DNA from: an uncultured Hungatella sp.
GTDB lineage: Bacteria; Bacillota; Clostridia; Lachnospirales; Lachnospiraceae
Assembly (NCBI GenBank): GCA_910586845.1
Contig: CAJUJV010000069.1
Location: forward strand, 1-20,998
DNA length: 20,998 nucleotides
Reading direction: 5' to 3'
The notes below the pieces were generated by a model. The model was not told the DNA's origin, searched no databases, and was given only the letters and a program-made list of their open reading frames with translations. The position numbers and the translations under genes were made by a program. Shown piece by piece: positions 12,906 through 20,899 of this stretch (the first letter of the stretch is position 1; every line of letters starts with the position of its first letter).

Positions 12906-13655
12906 CTAGATCGAGATGTCCACGGACATCCCTTCCGCGACTGCAGAATCCACGGTCATGGATCCGTATCCTGCCGCGCTGCCGGTCAGGCCGCCCAGAT
13001 CGGGAGTTGTGATGCCCCCGGTGAGAGCGTCTGCCATGGCGGACATGAGATCGCCGCTGTCGGATCTCCCATCCTCAGCCAGTTCCTTTAAAGCATAATG
13101 TTTCTCGTCTCTGCGCCGTTTCTTCCGCCGGGCCTTCAGCTCTTCCGCGATCTGTTTGGCTTTCTCCATCTCCGCCTTCTTCAGAGCCTTCCTGCGCTGA
13201 TCTTCCAGCCTCTGTTCTTTGCTCAGATGCTTGATCTTTTTCTGGATGCGCTTGATCAGCTTCTCCATGCGTCTGATCTGCTGGGCGTACTTCTTGGCCT
13301 CCTTGCCTTCACTGCCTATGGCCGCCATCTTCAGCTCTGCCAGGGCCCGCATGGCCTTGGACATCACCTGCTGGACATCCATGAGCGTCTCGGCGTTGGA
13401 CAGCATGGCCGCCAGCTCTCCCACGGTGTTCTTGGGACCGGAAGTGTTCATCTTAAAACCGCCTTTGGAATCTTTGGCGGAATTGAGCCGGTCCAGATCA
13501 GCCAGATCGGCCGCAGAACTCCCCAGGATATCGTTCTTATCCTCTGTCCGGGAATACCGGGATGTACTCTGACCCGGTTTGCTGTTTTCTTTAGGATCGC
13601 GGGAGCGATATATGGAACCGGCAGAAGGCTGCCAGTCTTTCGATGCCACGTTCAT
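12906..13655 (-). CDS. Basic coiled-coil protein of unknown function
   Basis: 249 residues, no signal peptide, no membrane segment. The N-terminal ~75 residues are polar and Ser/Asp/Lys rich (disordered). Residues ~80-120 look helical (VGELAAMLSNAETLMDVQQV, then MSKAMRALAELKMAA). Residues ~125-200 are a long, highly charged coiled-coil full of Lys, Arg, Glu and Gln (MEKLIKRIQKKIKHLSKEQR, then the KARRKKRRRDEKHYALKEL area). The C-terminus is Gly/Ser/Ala-rich and acidic (DLMSAMADALTGGITTPDLG). The charge pattern suggests nucleic-acid binding or a structural scaffold, but no family is recognised. AAAGGAGG lies 6 nt before the ATG, one of the best ribosome sites here, so it is probably well expressed. 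It is divergent from the HTH-kinase-NACHT operon and has a palindrome in its leader region. Confidence 0.75.
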   Translation of the reverse strand: MNVASKDWQPSAGSIYRSRDPKENSKPGQSTSRYSRTEDKNDILGSSAADLADLDRLNSAKDSKGGFKMNTSGPKNTVGELAAMLSNAETLMDVQQVMSKAMRALAELKMAAIGSEGKEAKKYAQQIRRMEKLIKRIQKKIKHLSKEQRLEDQRRKALKKAEMEKAKQIAEELKARRKKRRRDEKHYALKELAEDGRSDSGDLMSAMADALTGGITTPDLGGLTGSAAGYGSMTVDSAVAEGMSVDISI

Positions 13656-13694
13656 ATTTGGCCTCCTTTCCTCATACCAAATACCCCGAAAAAA

Positions 13695-13715
13695 ATAGTT
13701 ATCCTATTTAACTAT
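13695..13715. promoter_or_regulatory. 7-7-7 palindrome upstream of the coiled-coil gene
   Basis: ATAGTTA (13695-13701) and TAACTAT (13709-13715) are perfect inverted copies separated by TCCTATT. It is a compact, AT-rich dyad of typical repressor-operator size, 40 nt upstream of the minus-strand start. A second small dyad, CTCG-ATTC-CGAG, lies at 13721-13732. The -10-like TATAGT on the minus strand overlaps the right arm, but no good -35 accompanies it. Confidence 0.5.
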
Positions 13716-13780
13716 ATCGGCTCGATTCCGAGAAAAAAAACCTTTTTGGAGAAAAATGTGAGAAAAGTGTGAACGGGAGA

Positions 13781-13810
13781 TTGTGAAACAGCGGGCAATC
13801 ATGGTATAAT
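13781..13810 (+). promoter_or_regulatory. Extended -10 promoter of the HTH/kinase-NACHT operon
   Basis: TTGTGA (13781-13786), an 18-nt spacer and TATAAT (13805-13810), with TGG directly before the -10 (extended TGn). Position is 42 nt before the first start codon. Confidence 0.7.
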
Positions 13811-13835
13811 CCTCTGACAAGTGTATTTTCAGAGG
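13811..13835 (+). promoter_or_regulatory. Inverted repeat at the operon transcription start
   Basis: CCTCTGA (13811-13817) and TCAGAGG (13829-13835) are perfect inverted copies with an 11-nt spacer, placed directly after the -10 box and thus over the expected +1. It could be an operator, perhaps for autoregulation by the HTH protein it precedes, or a 5'-end stabilising hairpin. Confidence 0.45.
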
Positions 13836-13852
13836 GACGGAGCTGAGAGCAG

Positions 13853-14992
13853 ATGAATGTAACGGTGATTTCCAGAAACAATATGGATTTTCTTATGGGT
13901 GAAGATAAAAGCGCAGGACAGATGGTGGATTTCTTAAACAGCGGAGCCATGTACCGAACCTTCGGACAGGTTCTGACAAGGGCTTATCCGGGAAAAGATC
14001 TGAAAGAGAAGCTGGAGGATGGGATGACCCGGGTGACGGGGGATGACAGATCGGCCATTGTCAGAAAAGTCCACAACTGGATCAGCGGAAAGAATGTGCC
14101 GAAGAACAGAGAGACTCTGTTTCAGATCTGTTTTGTGCTGGGGCTGGATGAGACCGAATCAAGCCGGGTGCTGGGTGCCGCCGCTGATACGGGAATCCAT
14201 TACCGGAATCCCAGAGAACTGGTATATGCCTTTGGCCTCAGAAAAGGTCTGTCCTACGAGGAAGCCGGCAGGCTGTATCGGCGGGTGGAAGAGACGTATG
14301 TCTCCGGCAGACCCGATACCGGCGGCAGGCAGAAGGCCCCTGTGTACACCAGGACCGTGAGGGATGCATTTGCTCAGGTGGAAAACGAAGAGGAACTGAT
14401 GGATTTTTTTGAGGAGCACAAAGGAGAGCTGGGAGAGCTCCACGAGACTGCCTACAGAAAATTCAGGGAACTGCTGGACCGCCTTCAGAAGCCGGGGGAT
14501 GAGGACTGTGAGGAAGGGGAAGAGAAATACACCATGAGAGAAGTGGTGGAGCAGTACATCCGTATGAATGTGCCGGAGTCCAGAAAGGTTTCCGACTATA
14601 CTCTTCTCCAGAGACTTGTAAAAAAATACTGGCCCAGCGAGACGGCCCTTCTCAATATGCGCAGCCGCCGGGAAGATGTGGGGCGCAAGACCATGATCCT
14701 CCTGTATCTGGCTACAGAGGAATTTGACATCTGTGACGACGAGGATCTGTACTTTTCTGATGAGGACGAAGAAGACCCGGACACTACCCTGGAGATCCGT
14801 CTGGAGAAGATGAATCTGTTTCTGGATTCCTATGGGATGAATGTGCTGGATCCGGGAAATCCTTTCGACTTTCTGGTACTCTATGCCATGCGGACCCAGG
14901 AAGGAGATTTTGCCAGCGACCGGATGAGTGAAGTCCTGGGTCTTTTGTTTGATGGAGAGGAGGCGGAAAAAAGTTCCAGAAAGAACGTCTGA
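13853..14992 (+). CDS. HTH-like regulator, first gene of the kinase-NACHT operon
   Basis: 379 residues, cytosolic. Residues ~65-112 (VRKVHNWISGKNVPKNRETL, then FQICFVLGLDETESSRVLGAA) resemble an XRE-type helix-turn-helix: the W-x-S-G-x-x-x-P...R-x-x-L-x-x-I-x-x-x-L-x-L-x-x-x-E pattern is typical. The rest is helical. Residues ~165-235 include an acidic segment, and ~290-312 are extremely acidic (DICDDEDLYFSDEDEEDPDT). The protein lacks other known catalytic motifs. It sits 42 nt before the kinase-NACHT gene and is co-transcribed, so it is probably its dedicated regulator, adaptor or substrate. The ATG at 13853 has only a distant GGAG; a later start at 13883 (MDFLMGED) cannot be excluded. Function is inferred from the fold and place only. 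Confidence 0.65.
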   Translation: MNVTVISRNNMDFLMGEDKSAGQMVDFLNSGAMYRTFGQVLTRAYPGKDLKEKLEDGMTRVTGDDRSAIVRKVHNWISGKNVPKNRETLFQICFVLGLDETESSRVLGAAADTGIHYRNPRELVYAFGLRKGLSYEEAGRLYRRVEETYVSGRPDTGGRQKAPVYTRTVRDAFAQVENEEELMDFFEEHKGELGELHETAYRKFRELLDRLQKPGDEDCEEGEEKYTMREVVEQYIRMNVPESRKVSDYTLLQRLVKKYWPSETALLNMRSRREDVGRKTMILLYLATEEFDICDDEDLYFSDEDEEDPDTTLEIRLEKMNLFLDSYGMNVLDPGNPFDFLVLYAMRTQEGDFASDRMSEVLGLLFDGEEAEKSSRKNV

Positions 14993-15022
14993 CCATTGTT
15001 AAACTGATCTTATAAACAATGG
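14993..15022 (+). promoter_or_regulatory. Hairpin reaching into the kinase-NACHT ribosome site
   Basis: CCATTGTT (14993-15000) and AACAATGG (15015-15022) are perfect inverted copies with a 14-nt loop. The left arm begins right after the HTH gene stop codon, and the right arm includes the first two G of GGAGGAGG. Folding could lower translation of the large protein compared with the regulator. Confidence 0.5.
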
Positions 15023-15034
15023 AGGAGGAAGGCC

Positions 15035-17947
15035 ATGGATGAGAGAAGGCAGTTTTTGAAACCCGGCCAGGTGCTGTCTCTGGGTGATACCGAATATCTG
15101 ATCGAAGATGTGGAAGGCCGGGGAGGAAGTTCCGTAGTCTATCGGGCTTCCTATGAAGACCGGCTGAATCAGGGGTTTCGGCATCGGGTTCTCATAAAGG
15201 AACTGTTTCCCTGTCATCCCGGAGGACAGATCTATCGGGATCAGCAGGGAGAGATCTGCTGTCGGGAGGACGGCCTCGAATGGATGGAGCGCAGCCGCCG
15301 GAGTTTTTATCTGGGCAATGAAGCCAATCTGGAACTGTTAAGGCAGTCGCCGGAAAAGATATCGGGAAATATTAATTCCTATGAGGCCTACGGTACCTTT
15401 TATTCCGTGCTGGCCGTTCACGGGGGAAATGATCTGGAGACGGTTCTTGAAGAAGGGCTGATTCAGAAAGACCTGAGATGGACTGCCCGGACAATACTTA
15501 AGATCCTTGACGTGCTGGATTGTTTCCACCAGAACGGACTTCTGCATCTGGATATCAGCCCGGACAATATCCTGCTTCTGCAGGAGAAAGCCATGCTTAT
15601 TGACTATAACAGTGTCTGGAATATGGCGCAGCCGGATATGGCTCTCCGGTATCTCAGCGAAAAAGCCGGATATACGGCTCCGGAAGTGCGGCTGAGAAGG
15701 CTGTCGGACATCGGTCCGGCCACAGATCTCTATTCTGTATGCGCGGTGTGGTTTTTTATGCTCACGGGAAAGAGGCTGTCAGAGGACGAGATCCTGGGTA
15801 ACGGCCTGTCCCGGTGTTTTCCCAGAGATCTTGAGATCTTCCGGGGCGAACCGGAGACGGCCTGCTGGAAGATGGTGCAGATCATGAAGAAAGGCCTCCA
15901 TGTTCTCACCCGAAAACGCTATCAGTCCGTAAAAGAGCTGCAGAAGGATACAGAAGAGCTTCTTCTGCGCATCGAAGGAAAAGGAGTTTCCCACAGTGCC
16001 GCGTGGGAAAACAGCCGGCGCAGCTTAAGAAGGCTGAAGCAGCCGGAAAAAGAGTACCTGGAGAGGGAGGTCTGCCTGGAAGACGGGAGGCGGCAGGGAC
16101 AGAGGGCCTCCATGGAGGAGCTGGAAAAAGGGAAAAAGCTGTTGATAACAGGTCCGGGGGGCATGGGAAAGACAAGGCTTCTTCTGGAACTGTGGCGCCA
16201 GTCCGTTCAGGTTTACCGGCCTTCTGCTCCCGTGGTCATGTATGTGCCTCTGGCAGGCTATCAGGAGGCGGATGAGAAAAACAGCTATATCAGAAACTAT
16301 CTGGCCAGGTATCTCTTCCTTCTGGAAGAACACGGAGAGGAGATTCTGGAGCAGATCCTGGACAGAGAAGACAGAGGGAAGCTTCTGCTGCTTCTGGATG
16401 GGCTCAATGAGGCGGGAGCAGGCCGCAGCGGTCTTCTGAAGGAGATCGAGACTTTGGGGAGAAAACCGGCAGTGGGGATCATGGTGACCGACCGGTCCGA
16501 TTCCGTAAAAGCATACGGTCTCCACGATTTTTCCGTCTCACGGCTGCTGCCTCTGACAGAGGAGGTGGTAGACCGGCAGCTGGAGGCGGGAGGGATCCCC
16601 TGTCCGGCGGAACCGGAAGTGAAAAGCATGCTGTCCAACCCCATGATGCTGTCCCTCTATGAGAGGACTTACGAGATGGTCCGGGACAGCGGCCGGAGAC
16701 TGGAGGAGACGGCCCTGGACGGAACCTGCGACGGACTTATCCGTCTGTATCTGGACAGCTTAAGTGAAAAGGAACAGAGGATGGCAGCGGGGAATCCGGC
16801 GAAGCAGCTGCAGAGCCGATATCTGATCTATCATCTCCTTCCCGATATCGCAGCGGAGATGAAAAACAGAAAAAAGACCATTCTCACCCTGAAGGAGATT
16901 TCTGCCCTGGCGGACAGAAGCTATGAGCGTCTTGGAAAAAAGGAATTTGCCATGGCCTTTCCCGAGTATCTGGGAAAATCCAGGCTGATGCTTGAAGGTA
17001 TCCGGGATGGCAGGGAATGGTTTGACTACGGAGTCACGGAACAGCTTTGGGAACGTCTCAATCTGCTGGAAAAGAGCGAAGAGGGAAACTACAGCCTGAT
17101 CCATGATAATTTCCTCGGCTATCTGGCCGGGAGAGGACTGGAAAACAGGAAAAAAGCCGGCAGATACAGGAGAAGGGAGCAGGGAAAAAGAGCCTGCGTC
17201 ATCCTGGCAGCGGCGGCAGTCCTGGGAGCCGGAGGGATAAAAGCGGCAGAGAGATGGCTGCCGGATCCCGTCCAAAAGGAAATCACGGTGAAGACGACTC
17301 CGGAGCTGGAGGAAATGATCAGACAGATGGAACAGAATCTGGGAGCCCTGGGGATGCAGATCGACCTGCAGCAGCAGATCCTGAAAGAGGCAGCCAGGAG
17401 AGAGGTGCTGGAAGGGGACGACAAGGCCCTTGCCGATTTTCTTGATTACAGCAAAAAGAAGCAGGGTATGAGCGCCGGCTATACGGCCGGGAGAGGCGAC
17501 GGGAAAAGATGGCTGGAGAAGCTGAGAGAAAAAGAGGACGGATTTCCATTGGAGACTCTGGAGACTCTCTGCGGACGGACTTATGAGATGGATACCATCT
17601 CCGCGGAGGGGCTTGCCCACCTGGAACGGGCTCTGTCCCGAAAAAGTGTTCCTTATTCGGACAAAGAGAAACTGGTAGATGCCTACATACAGTATCTGGA
17701 TGCTTACAGCGAGGTGGCCTACCGGGAGCTGAATCTGATCCTGTCATGGATGGACCGGGAACTGATACAGGAGGTCCAGGATACGGTGGAGGTCATGGCG
17801 GTATTTTCCGGATATATCAGGCAGTATCCTTACAGGGAGGAAAGCCGGGAGGATCTGGAACGATACCTGAGGACTGCGCGGCAGGAGATGAAAGACTGTG
17901 TCAGGGACATGAGGACCCTGGGATATGATCTGACGGCGGAGGAATGA
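15035..17947 (+). CDS. Transmembrane Hanks-type Ser/Thr kinase fused to a NACHT NTPase
   Basis: 970 residues in four parts. Residues ~15-315 are a protein kinase: Gly-rich loop GRGGSSVVY (28-36), ATP-binding K55 in VLIKE, E96 as the likely alpha-C Glu, catalytic HLD173-x4-N178, metal D190 in LIDYN (in place of DFG), and the APE element TAPE (214-217). Residues ~360-700 are a STAND/NACHT NTPase: Walker A GPGGMGKT (373-380), Walker B LLLLLDGLNE (450-459), NPMML (536-540) and the IHDNFLGYLAG block (689-699) that matches the NACHT winged-helix end. A single hydrophobic segment (720-737) follows a positive-rich stretch, placing the N-terminus inside. About 230 residues of helical, coiled-coil-like sequence then lie outside. 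GGAGGAGG precedes the ATG. The catalytic residues look intact, so both activities are plausible. Target, trigger and role (stress signalling or anti-phage) are unknown. Confidence 0.9.
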   Translation: MDERRQFLKPGQVLSLGDTEYLIEDVEGRGGSSVVYRASYEDRLNQGFRHRVLIKELFPCHPGGQIYRDQQGEICCREDGLEWMERSRRSFYLGNEANLELLRQSPEKISGNINSYEAYGTFYSVLAVHGGNDLETVLEEGLIQKDLRWTARTILKILDVLDCFHQNGLLHLDISPDNILLLQEKAMLIDYNSVWNMAQPDMALRYLSEKAGYTAPEVRLRRLSDIGPATDLYSVCAVWFFMLTGKRLSEDEILGNGLSRCFPRDLEIFRGEPETACWKMVQIMKKGLHVLTRKRYQSVKELQKDTEELLLRIEGKGVSHSAAWENSRRSLRRLKQPEKEYLEREVCLEDGRRQGQRASMEELEKGKKLLITGPGGMGKTRLLLELWRQSVQVYRPSAPVVMYVPLAGYQEADEKNSYIRNYLARYLFLLEEHGEEILEQILDREDRGKLLLLLDGLNEAGAGRSGLLKEIETLGRKPAVGIMVTDRSDSVKAYGLHDFSVSRLLPLTEEVVDRQLEAGGIPCPAEPEVKSMLSNPMMLSLYERTYEMVRDSGRRLEETALDGTCDGLIRLYLDSLSEKEQRMAAGNPAKQLQSRYLIYHLLPDIAAEMKNRKKTILTLKEISALADRSYERLGKKEFAMAFPEYLGKSRLMLEGIRDGREWFDYGVTEQLWERLNLLEKSEEGNYSLIHDNFLGYLAGRGLENRKKAGRYRRREQGKRACVILAAAAVLGAGGIKAAERWLPDPVQKEITVKTTPELEEMIRQMEQNLGALGMQIDLQQQILKEAARREVLEGDDKALADFLDYSKKKQGMSAGYTAGRGDGKRWLEKLREKEDGFPLETLETLCGRTYEMDTISAEGLAHLERALSRKSVPYSDKEKLVDAYIQYLDAYSEVAYRELNLILSWMDRELIQEVQDTVEVMAVFSGYIRQYPYREESREDLERYLRTARQEMKDCVRDMRTLGYDLTAEE

Positions 17948-17988
17948 GAATCCGGCAACATATTAAAAAACGGAAGGAGAGTCAGAGG

Positions 17989-18789
17989 ATGAGTGGGCCG
18001 GGAAAAGGAAGACTGGCAGGAAGGCTTTTGTACTGTGCAGGGATCGCGGTATTATGCAGCTGTATTGCCGGCTGCGGGTCAGGAGTGAGCAGGAAGGACA
18101 TGGAAGAGAGACGGGCCATTATCGATCATTATAAAACGGTGATTCTGGACCAGGATAAGGACAGTGCCAGGTATGATCAGGCGCTGGCCATGGTGAGAGA
18201 GTATATTGAGGCGCCGGGGGCGGAGAAGAAGGCCGAGACACAGGCCGCCCTGTGGGAGCTTATAGGACAGATGGAGGATGAGTGTGACAATCTGGCCACA
18301 TGGACGGCGCCGGAGGATCTGGAGAAGATGCTGGCGAATCAGGGCATCAGCGTGGTGGAGTATGAGTCCAATGCCAACGGAAGATATACGGGGCTGAAAG
18401 ACTATATCCAGGATCTCTCGTTTCTGGATTTTTATCTGGAGGTTTCGGATATGGACCAGACAGCCATGGATAATCTGACGGCGGCAGTGAACCGGTACGA
18501 GGCTTACCAGAAGGAAATCCGGGCCTACCAGTACACGGGAGTCAATTACTGGTTTGCTTCCTGGGGACAGGAGGAGGCCGCTTACGTGAAGGAGCAGGTG
18601 CTGGATCAGTTTACATCATTTGCGGCAGAGAATTATCAGTGGGAGACCAGCCGGGAAGCCGTGGAGGATAAGATGAATATCTGTCTGGATCATGTGGAGG
18701 AACTTCTGGATGACATGGTAAAATTTCTGGGCGAATCCACGGAACAGCTCTATGATATGATGGAGCAGCGGGATCAGACAGGGCAGTAA
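17989..18789 (+). CDS. Lipoprotein partner of the kinase-NACHT protein
   Basis: 266 residues from ATG 17989, chosen because AAGGAG lies 9 nt upstream; a longer frame from 17944 overlaps the kinase stop as ATGA but has GGAGG only 1 nt before its ATG and would lengthen the signal peptide unusually. The lipobox CIAGC puts the lipid Cys at 29. The mature protein is helical and acidic. Residues 192-248 (starting SWGQEEAAYV and ending in DDMVKFLGES) resemble the C-terminal outside part of the kinase-NACHT protein around 905-963, with a shared aromatic-E-x-SRE-x-(V/L)E core and D-M-x-x-x-L-G end. This suggests a paired or duplicated sensor domain. No enzyme motif is seen. It is co-transcribed with the kinase gene. 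Confidence 0.75.
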   Translation: MSGPGKGRLAGRLLYCAGIAVLCSCIAGCGSGVSRKDMEERRAIIDHYKTVILDQDKDSARYDQALAMVREYIEAPGAEKKAETQAALWELIGQMEDECDNLATWTAPEDLEKMLANQGISVVEYESNANGRYTGLKDYIQDLSFLDFYLEVSDMDQTAMDNLTAAVNRYEAYQKEIRAYQYTGVNYWFASWGQEEAAYVKEQVLDQFTSFAAENYQWETSREAVEDKMNICLDHVEELLDDMVKFLGESTEQLYDMMEQRDQTGQ

Positions 18790-18854
18790 CAATGAGTGTG
18801 CTCTTTTTTTGCTGCCGCAGGAAAAAAGTTACAGAAGACGAAAAATATTTCCTG

Positions 18855-18860
18855 TATAAT
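18855..18860 (+). promoter_or_regulatory. Possible -10 box for the last gene of the block
   Basis: TATAAT (18855-18860) lies 40 nt before ATG 18900 and its AGGAGG (18886-18891). No well-spaced -35 is present: TTACAG at 18829 is 20 nt away. It supports a separate transcript starting near 18867 and the shorter start choice for the gene. Confidence 0.4.
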
Positions 18861-18899
18861 CAGGCTATCAAAGAGAACAGAAAACAGGAGGAAAAAAAT

Positions 18900-19391
18900 A
18901 TGGCAGCGACAGCAATGACTATTTCAGCGGCAGGCATGATGACAATGGAAGAAAGAAGCGCACAGGCGGACAAGATTATTGCAGGATGGTCTCTGGGAGG
19001 ACTGGTAGGGAATCTCCTTCCTCCGCCCTTTGATTCCATGGCAGTAGGAACGGCCATGGCCAAGATGGGCTGGGAGATCGCCAAAATCTATGAAGTAAAG
19101 ATGACATTCGGAGAGATTAAGCGTATCGGCATGGTGCTGGCCAAGGGGCTGGGAGCCGTTGCGGCAGCCTCTTACATAGGGACAGGAGTTTTCAAGTGGG
19201 TTCCCGGAGTCAACGTATGGGTAGCGCTGCTGATGCAGCCGCCGATCGTGGGAGCCATGTCCTATGCCGCAGGTCAGTCTTATAAAAGATATTTTGAGGT
19301 GATCCAGAGTAAAGGAAAAACCTTAACCGACGAAGAACTGAAGAAGATCGCGGAGACCGCGTTCCTGTCCAGAAAAAAATTATTCGGATAA
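18900..19391 (+). CDS. Small hydrophobic protein with glycine/alanine-rich helices (DUF697-like appearance)
   Basis: 163 residues from ATG 18900, chosen because AGGAGG sits 8 nt upstream and a TATAAT lies 40 nt upstream. The same frame is open back to ATG 18792, which would add an N-terminus beginning MSVLFFCCRRKK but has no ribosome site and begins beside a seven-T run. Hydrophobic, Gly/Ala-rich stretches are IIAGWSLGGLVGNLLPPPF, the VLAKGLGAVAAASYIGTGVF segment and VPGVNVWVALLMQPPIVGAM. The P-G-V-x-x-W-V ... YAAGQSYKRYF layout recalls DUF697-type proteins often linked to GTPases, but I am not certain of the family. The C-terminal tail KTLTDEELKKIAETAFL is helical and charged. It probably binds or inserts in the membrane. 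Its placement suggests a link with the kinase-NACHT system. Confidence 0.65.
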   Translation: MAATAMTISAAGMMTMEERSAQADKIIAGWSLGGLVGNLLPPPFDSMAVGTAMAKMGWEIAKIYEVKMTFGEIKRIGMVLAKGLGAVAAASYIGTGVFKWVPGVNVWVALLMQPPIVGAMSYAAGQSYKRYFEVIQSKGKTLTDEELKKIAETAFLSRKKLFG

Positions 19392-19405
19392 TGGTCATAT
19401 TTCCC

Positions 19406-19434
19406 TTTTCAAACCGGCGGACAACCGGTATAAT
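19406..19434 (+). promoter_or_regulatory. Promoter of the 6-phospho-beta-glucosidase gene
   Basis: TATAAT (19429-19434) is perfect and TTTTCA (19406-19411) at 17-nt spacing matches four of six positions. Two CCGG cores lie 7 nt apart in the spacer just before the -10 (within ACCGGCGGACAACCGGT), a possible repressor site for sugar control. Confidence 0.6.
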
Positions 19435-19475
19435 AGAAAACACAGACTATTAATGTGAGGGGAGAACGAGAAAAG

Positions 19476-20891
19476 ATGCTGCACAAGACATTAAAACCAT
19501 TTCCGAAGGATTTCCTTTGGGGAGCAAGTACTTCTGCATACCAGGTAGAGGGTGCGAATCTGGAAGACGGCAAGGGACCATCCTGTCAGGATGTGAAGAA
19601 GGTGCCGGAGGGGACTTCCGATCTGACCGTATGTGCCGACCAGTATCACAGATACAAAGAGGACATTGCCCTCATGGCCGAGATGGGCTTTAAGACCTAC
19701 CGGTTTTCCATCGCCTGGTCCAGGATCCTTCCAGAGGGAACAGGAGAGGTGAATCCCAAGGGAATCGAATACTATAATAACGTGATCAACGAATGTCTGA
19801 AATATAACATCGAACCTCTGGTTACCATGTTCCATTTTGACATGCCCGCCGCTCTGGACAAGAGGGGCTCCTGGTCAAACAGAGAGTCGGTTGACTGGTT
19901 CCTCAATTTTGCCAGAGTCATGTTCGAAAATTTCGGCGACCGTGTAAAATACTGGCTCACCATTAATGAACAGAACATGCTGACTCTCGTAGGTCCGCTG
20001 ATCGGAACCCTGATGATCCCCGAAGGCTGTACCAATGTTTTAAAAGAGACCTATCAGCAGAACCATCATATGCTGGTAGCCCAGGCCAAGGCTATGGCCC
20101 TGTGTCATGAGATGCTTCCCGGTGCCAAGATCGGTCCGGCCCCCAACATTTCCCTGGTATATCCGGCCAGCTGCAAGCCTGAGGACAATCTGGCGGCTCA
20201 GAATTACAACGCTATTCGCAACTGGCTGTATCTGGATATGGCAGTATACGGCAGATACAATAATCTGGTATGGGCTTACCTGGAAGAGCATGATGCCGCT
20301 CCGGAATTTGCTCCCGGAGATGAGGAGGCGCTGAAGAACGGTCATCCGGACTTTATCGGATTCAACTACTATAATACGGCTACCGTTGAGGCCAGCGACG
20401 GGACCGAGAAGATCAATCCCGGTGCGGACCAGCAGACTGCCAGAGGAGAGGCAGGCTTCTACAAAGGTTTCCGCAATCCCCATCTGCCTACTACAGAATT
20501 TGGCTGGGAGATCGATCCCATGGGATTCCGGGCAACCATCCGTGAGATGTATTCCAGATACCACCTTCCTATGATCGTCACCGAGAACGGTCTGGGAGCT
20601 TACGACAAGCTGACCGAGGACGGCAAAGTTCACGATCCCTACAGAATTGAATATCTGCGCAAGCACATCGAGCAGGTCCGTCTGGCCATCTCCGACGGCT
20701 GCGAGATGATGGGTTACTGCCCATGGTCCGCAGTTGACCTGATCTCCACCCACGAGGGCATGGTAAAACGCTATGGCTTCATCTATGTGGACCGAGAAGA
20801 ATTTGATCTGAAAACTCTGGACCGTTACCGCAAGGATTCCTTCTACTGGTATAAGAAGGTAATTGAAACCAACGGAGAAGATCTGGATTGA
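19476..20891 (+). CDS. GH1 6-phospho-beta-glucosidase
   Basis: 471 residues from ATG 19476; AGGGGAG lies upstream and the sequence LKPFPKDFLWGASTSAYQVEG right after the start is the typical GH1 beginning. The frame extends to a GTG at 19455, but that is within the ribosome site. GH1 signatures are the acid/base E165 in LTINEQN, nucleophile E370 in IVTENGLGA, and HFDMP at 120-124. The triad S424, K431 and Y433 in the STHEGMVKRYGFIYVD segment matches the phosphate-binding S-x6-K-x-Y of 6-phospho-glycosidases. The enzyme thus likely splits 6-phospho-beta-glucosides taken up by a PTS in the cytosol. No PTS or antiterminator gene is next to it here. Plain beta-glucosidases have E and W in that region, so 6-phospho specificity is well supported. 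Confidence 0.92.
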   Translation: MLHKTLKPFPKDFLWGASTSAYQVEGANLEDGKGPSCQDVKKVPEGTSDLTVCADQYHRYKEDIALMAEMGFKTYRFSIAWSRILPEGTGEVNPKGIEYYNNVINECLKYNIEPLVTMFHFDMPAALDKRGSWSNRESVDWFLNFARVMFENFGDRVKYWLTINEQNMLTLVGPLIGTLMIPEGCTNVLKETYQQNHHMLVAQAKAMALCHEMLPGAKIGPAPNISLVYPASCKPEDNLAAQNYNAIRNWLYLDMAVYGRYNNLVWAYLEEHDAAPEFAPGDEEALKNGHPDFIGFNYYNTATVEASDGTEKINPGADQQTARGEAGFYKGFRNPHLPTTEFGWEIDPMGFRATIREMYSRYHLPMIVTENGLGAYDKLTEDGKVHDPYRIEYLRKHIEQVRLAISDGCEMMGYCPWSAVDLISTHEGMVKRYGFIYVDREEFDLKTLDRYRKDSFYWYKKVIETNGEDLD

Positions 20892-20899
20892 AAAATCTG

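Noticed and set aside
12841..12909. 22-codon ORF inside the hairpin cluster with GGAGG before the ATG
   Set aside because: The GGAGG touches the ATG with no spacing and every part of the frame is explained by the stems.
18792..18899. Longer start for the small hydrophobic protein
   Set aside because: No ribosome site; an ideal one precedes ATG 18900 and a TATAAT lies between. It is kept only as an alternative.
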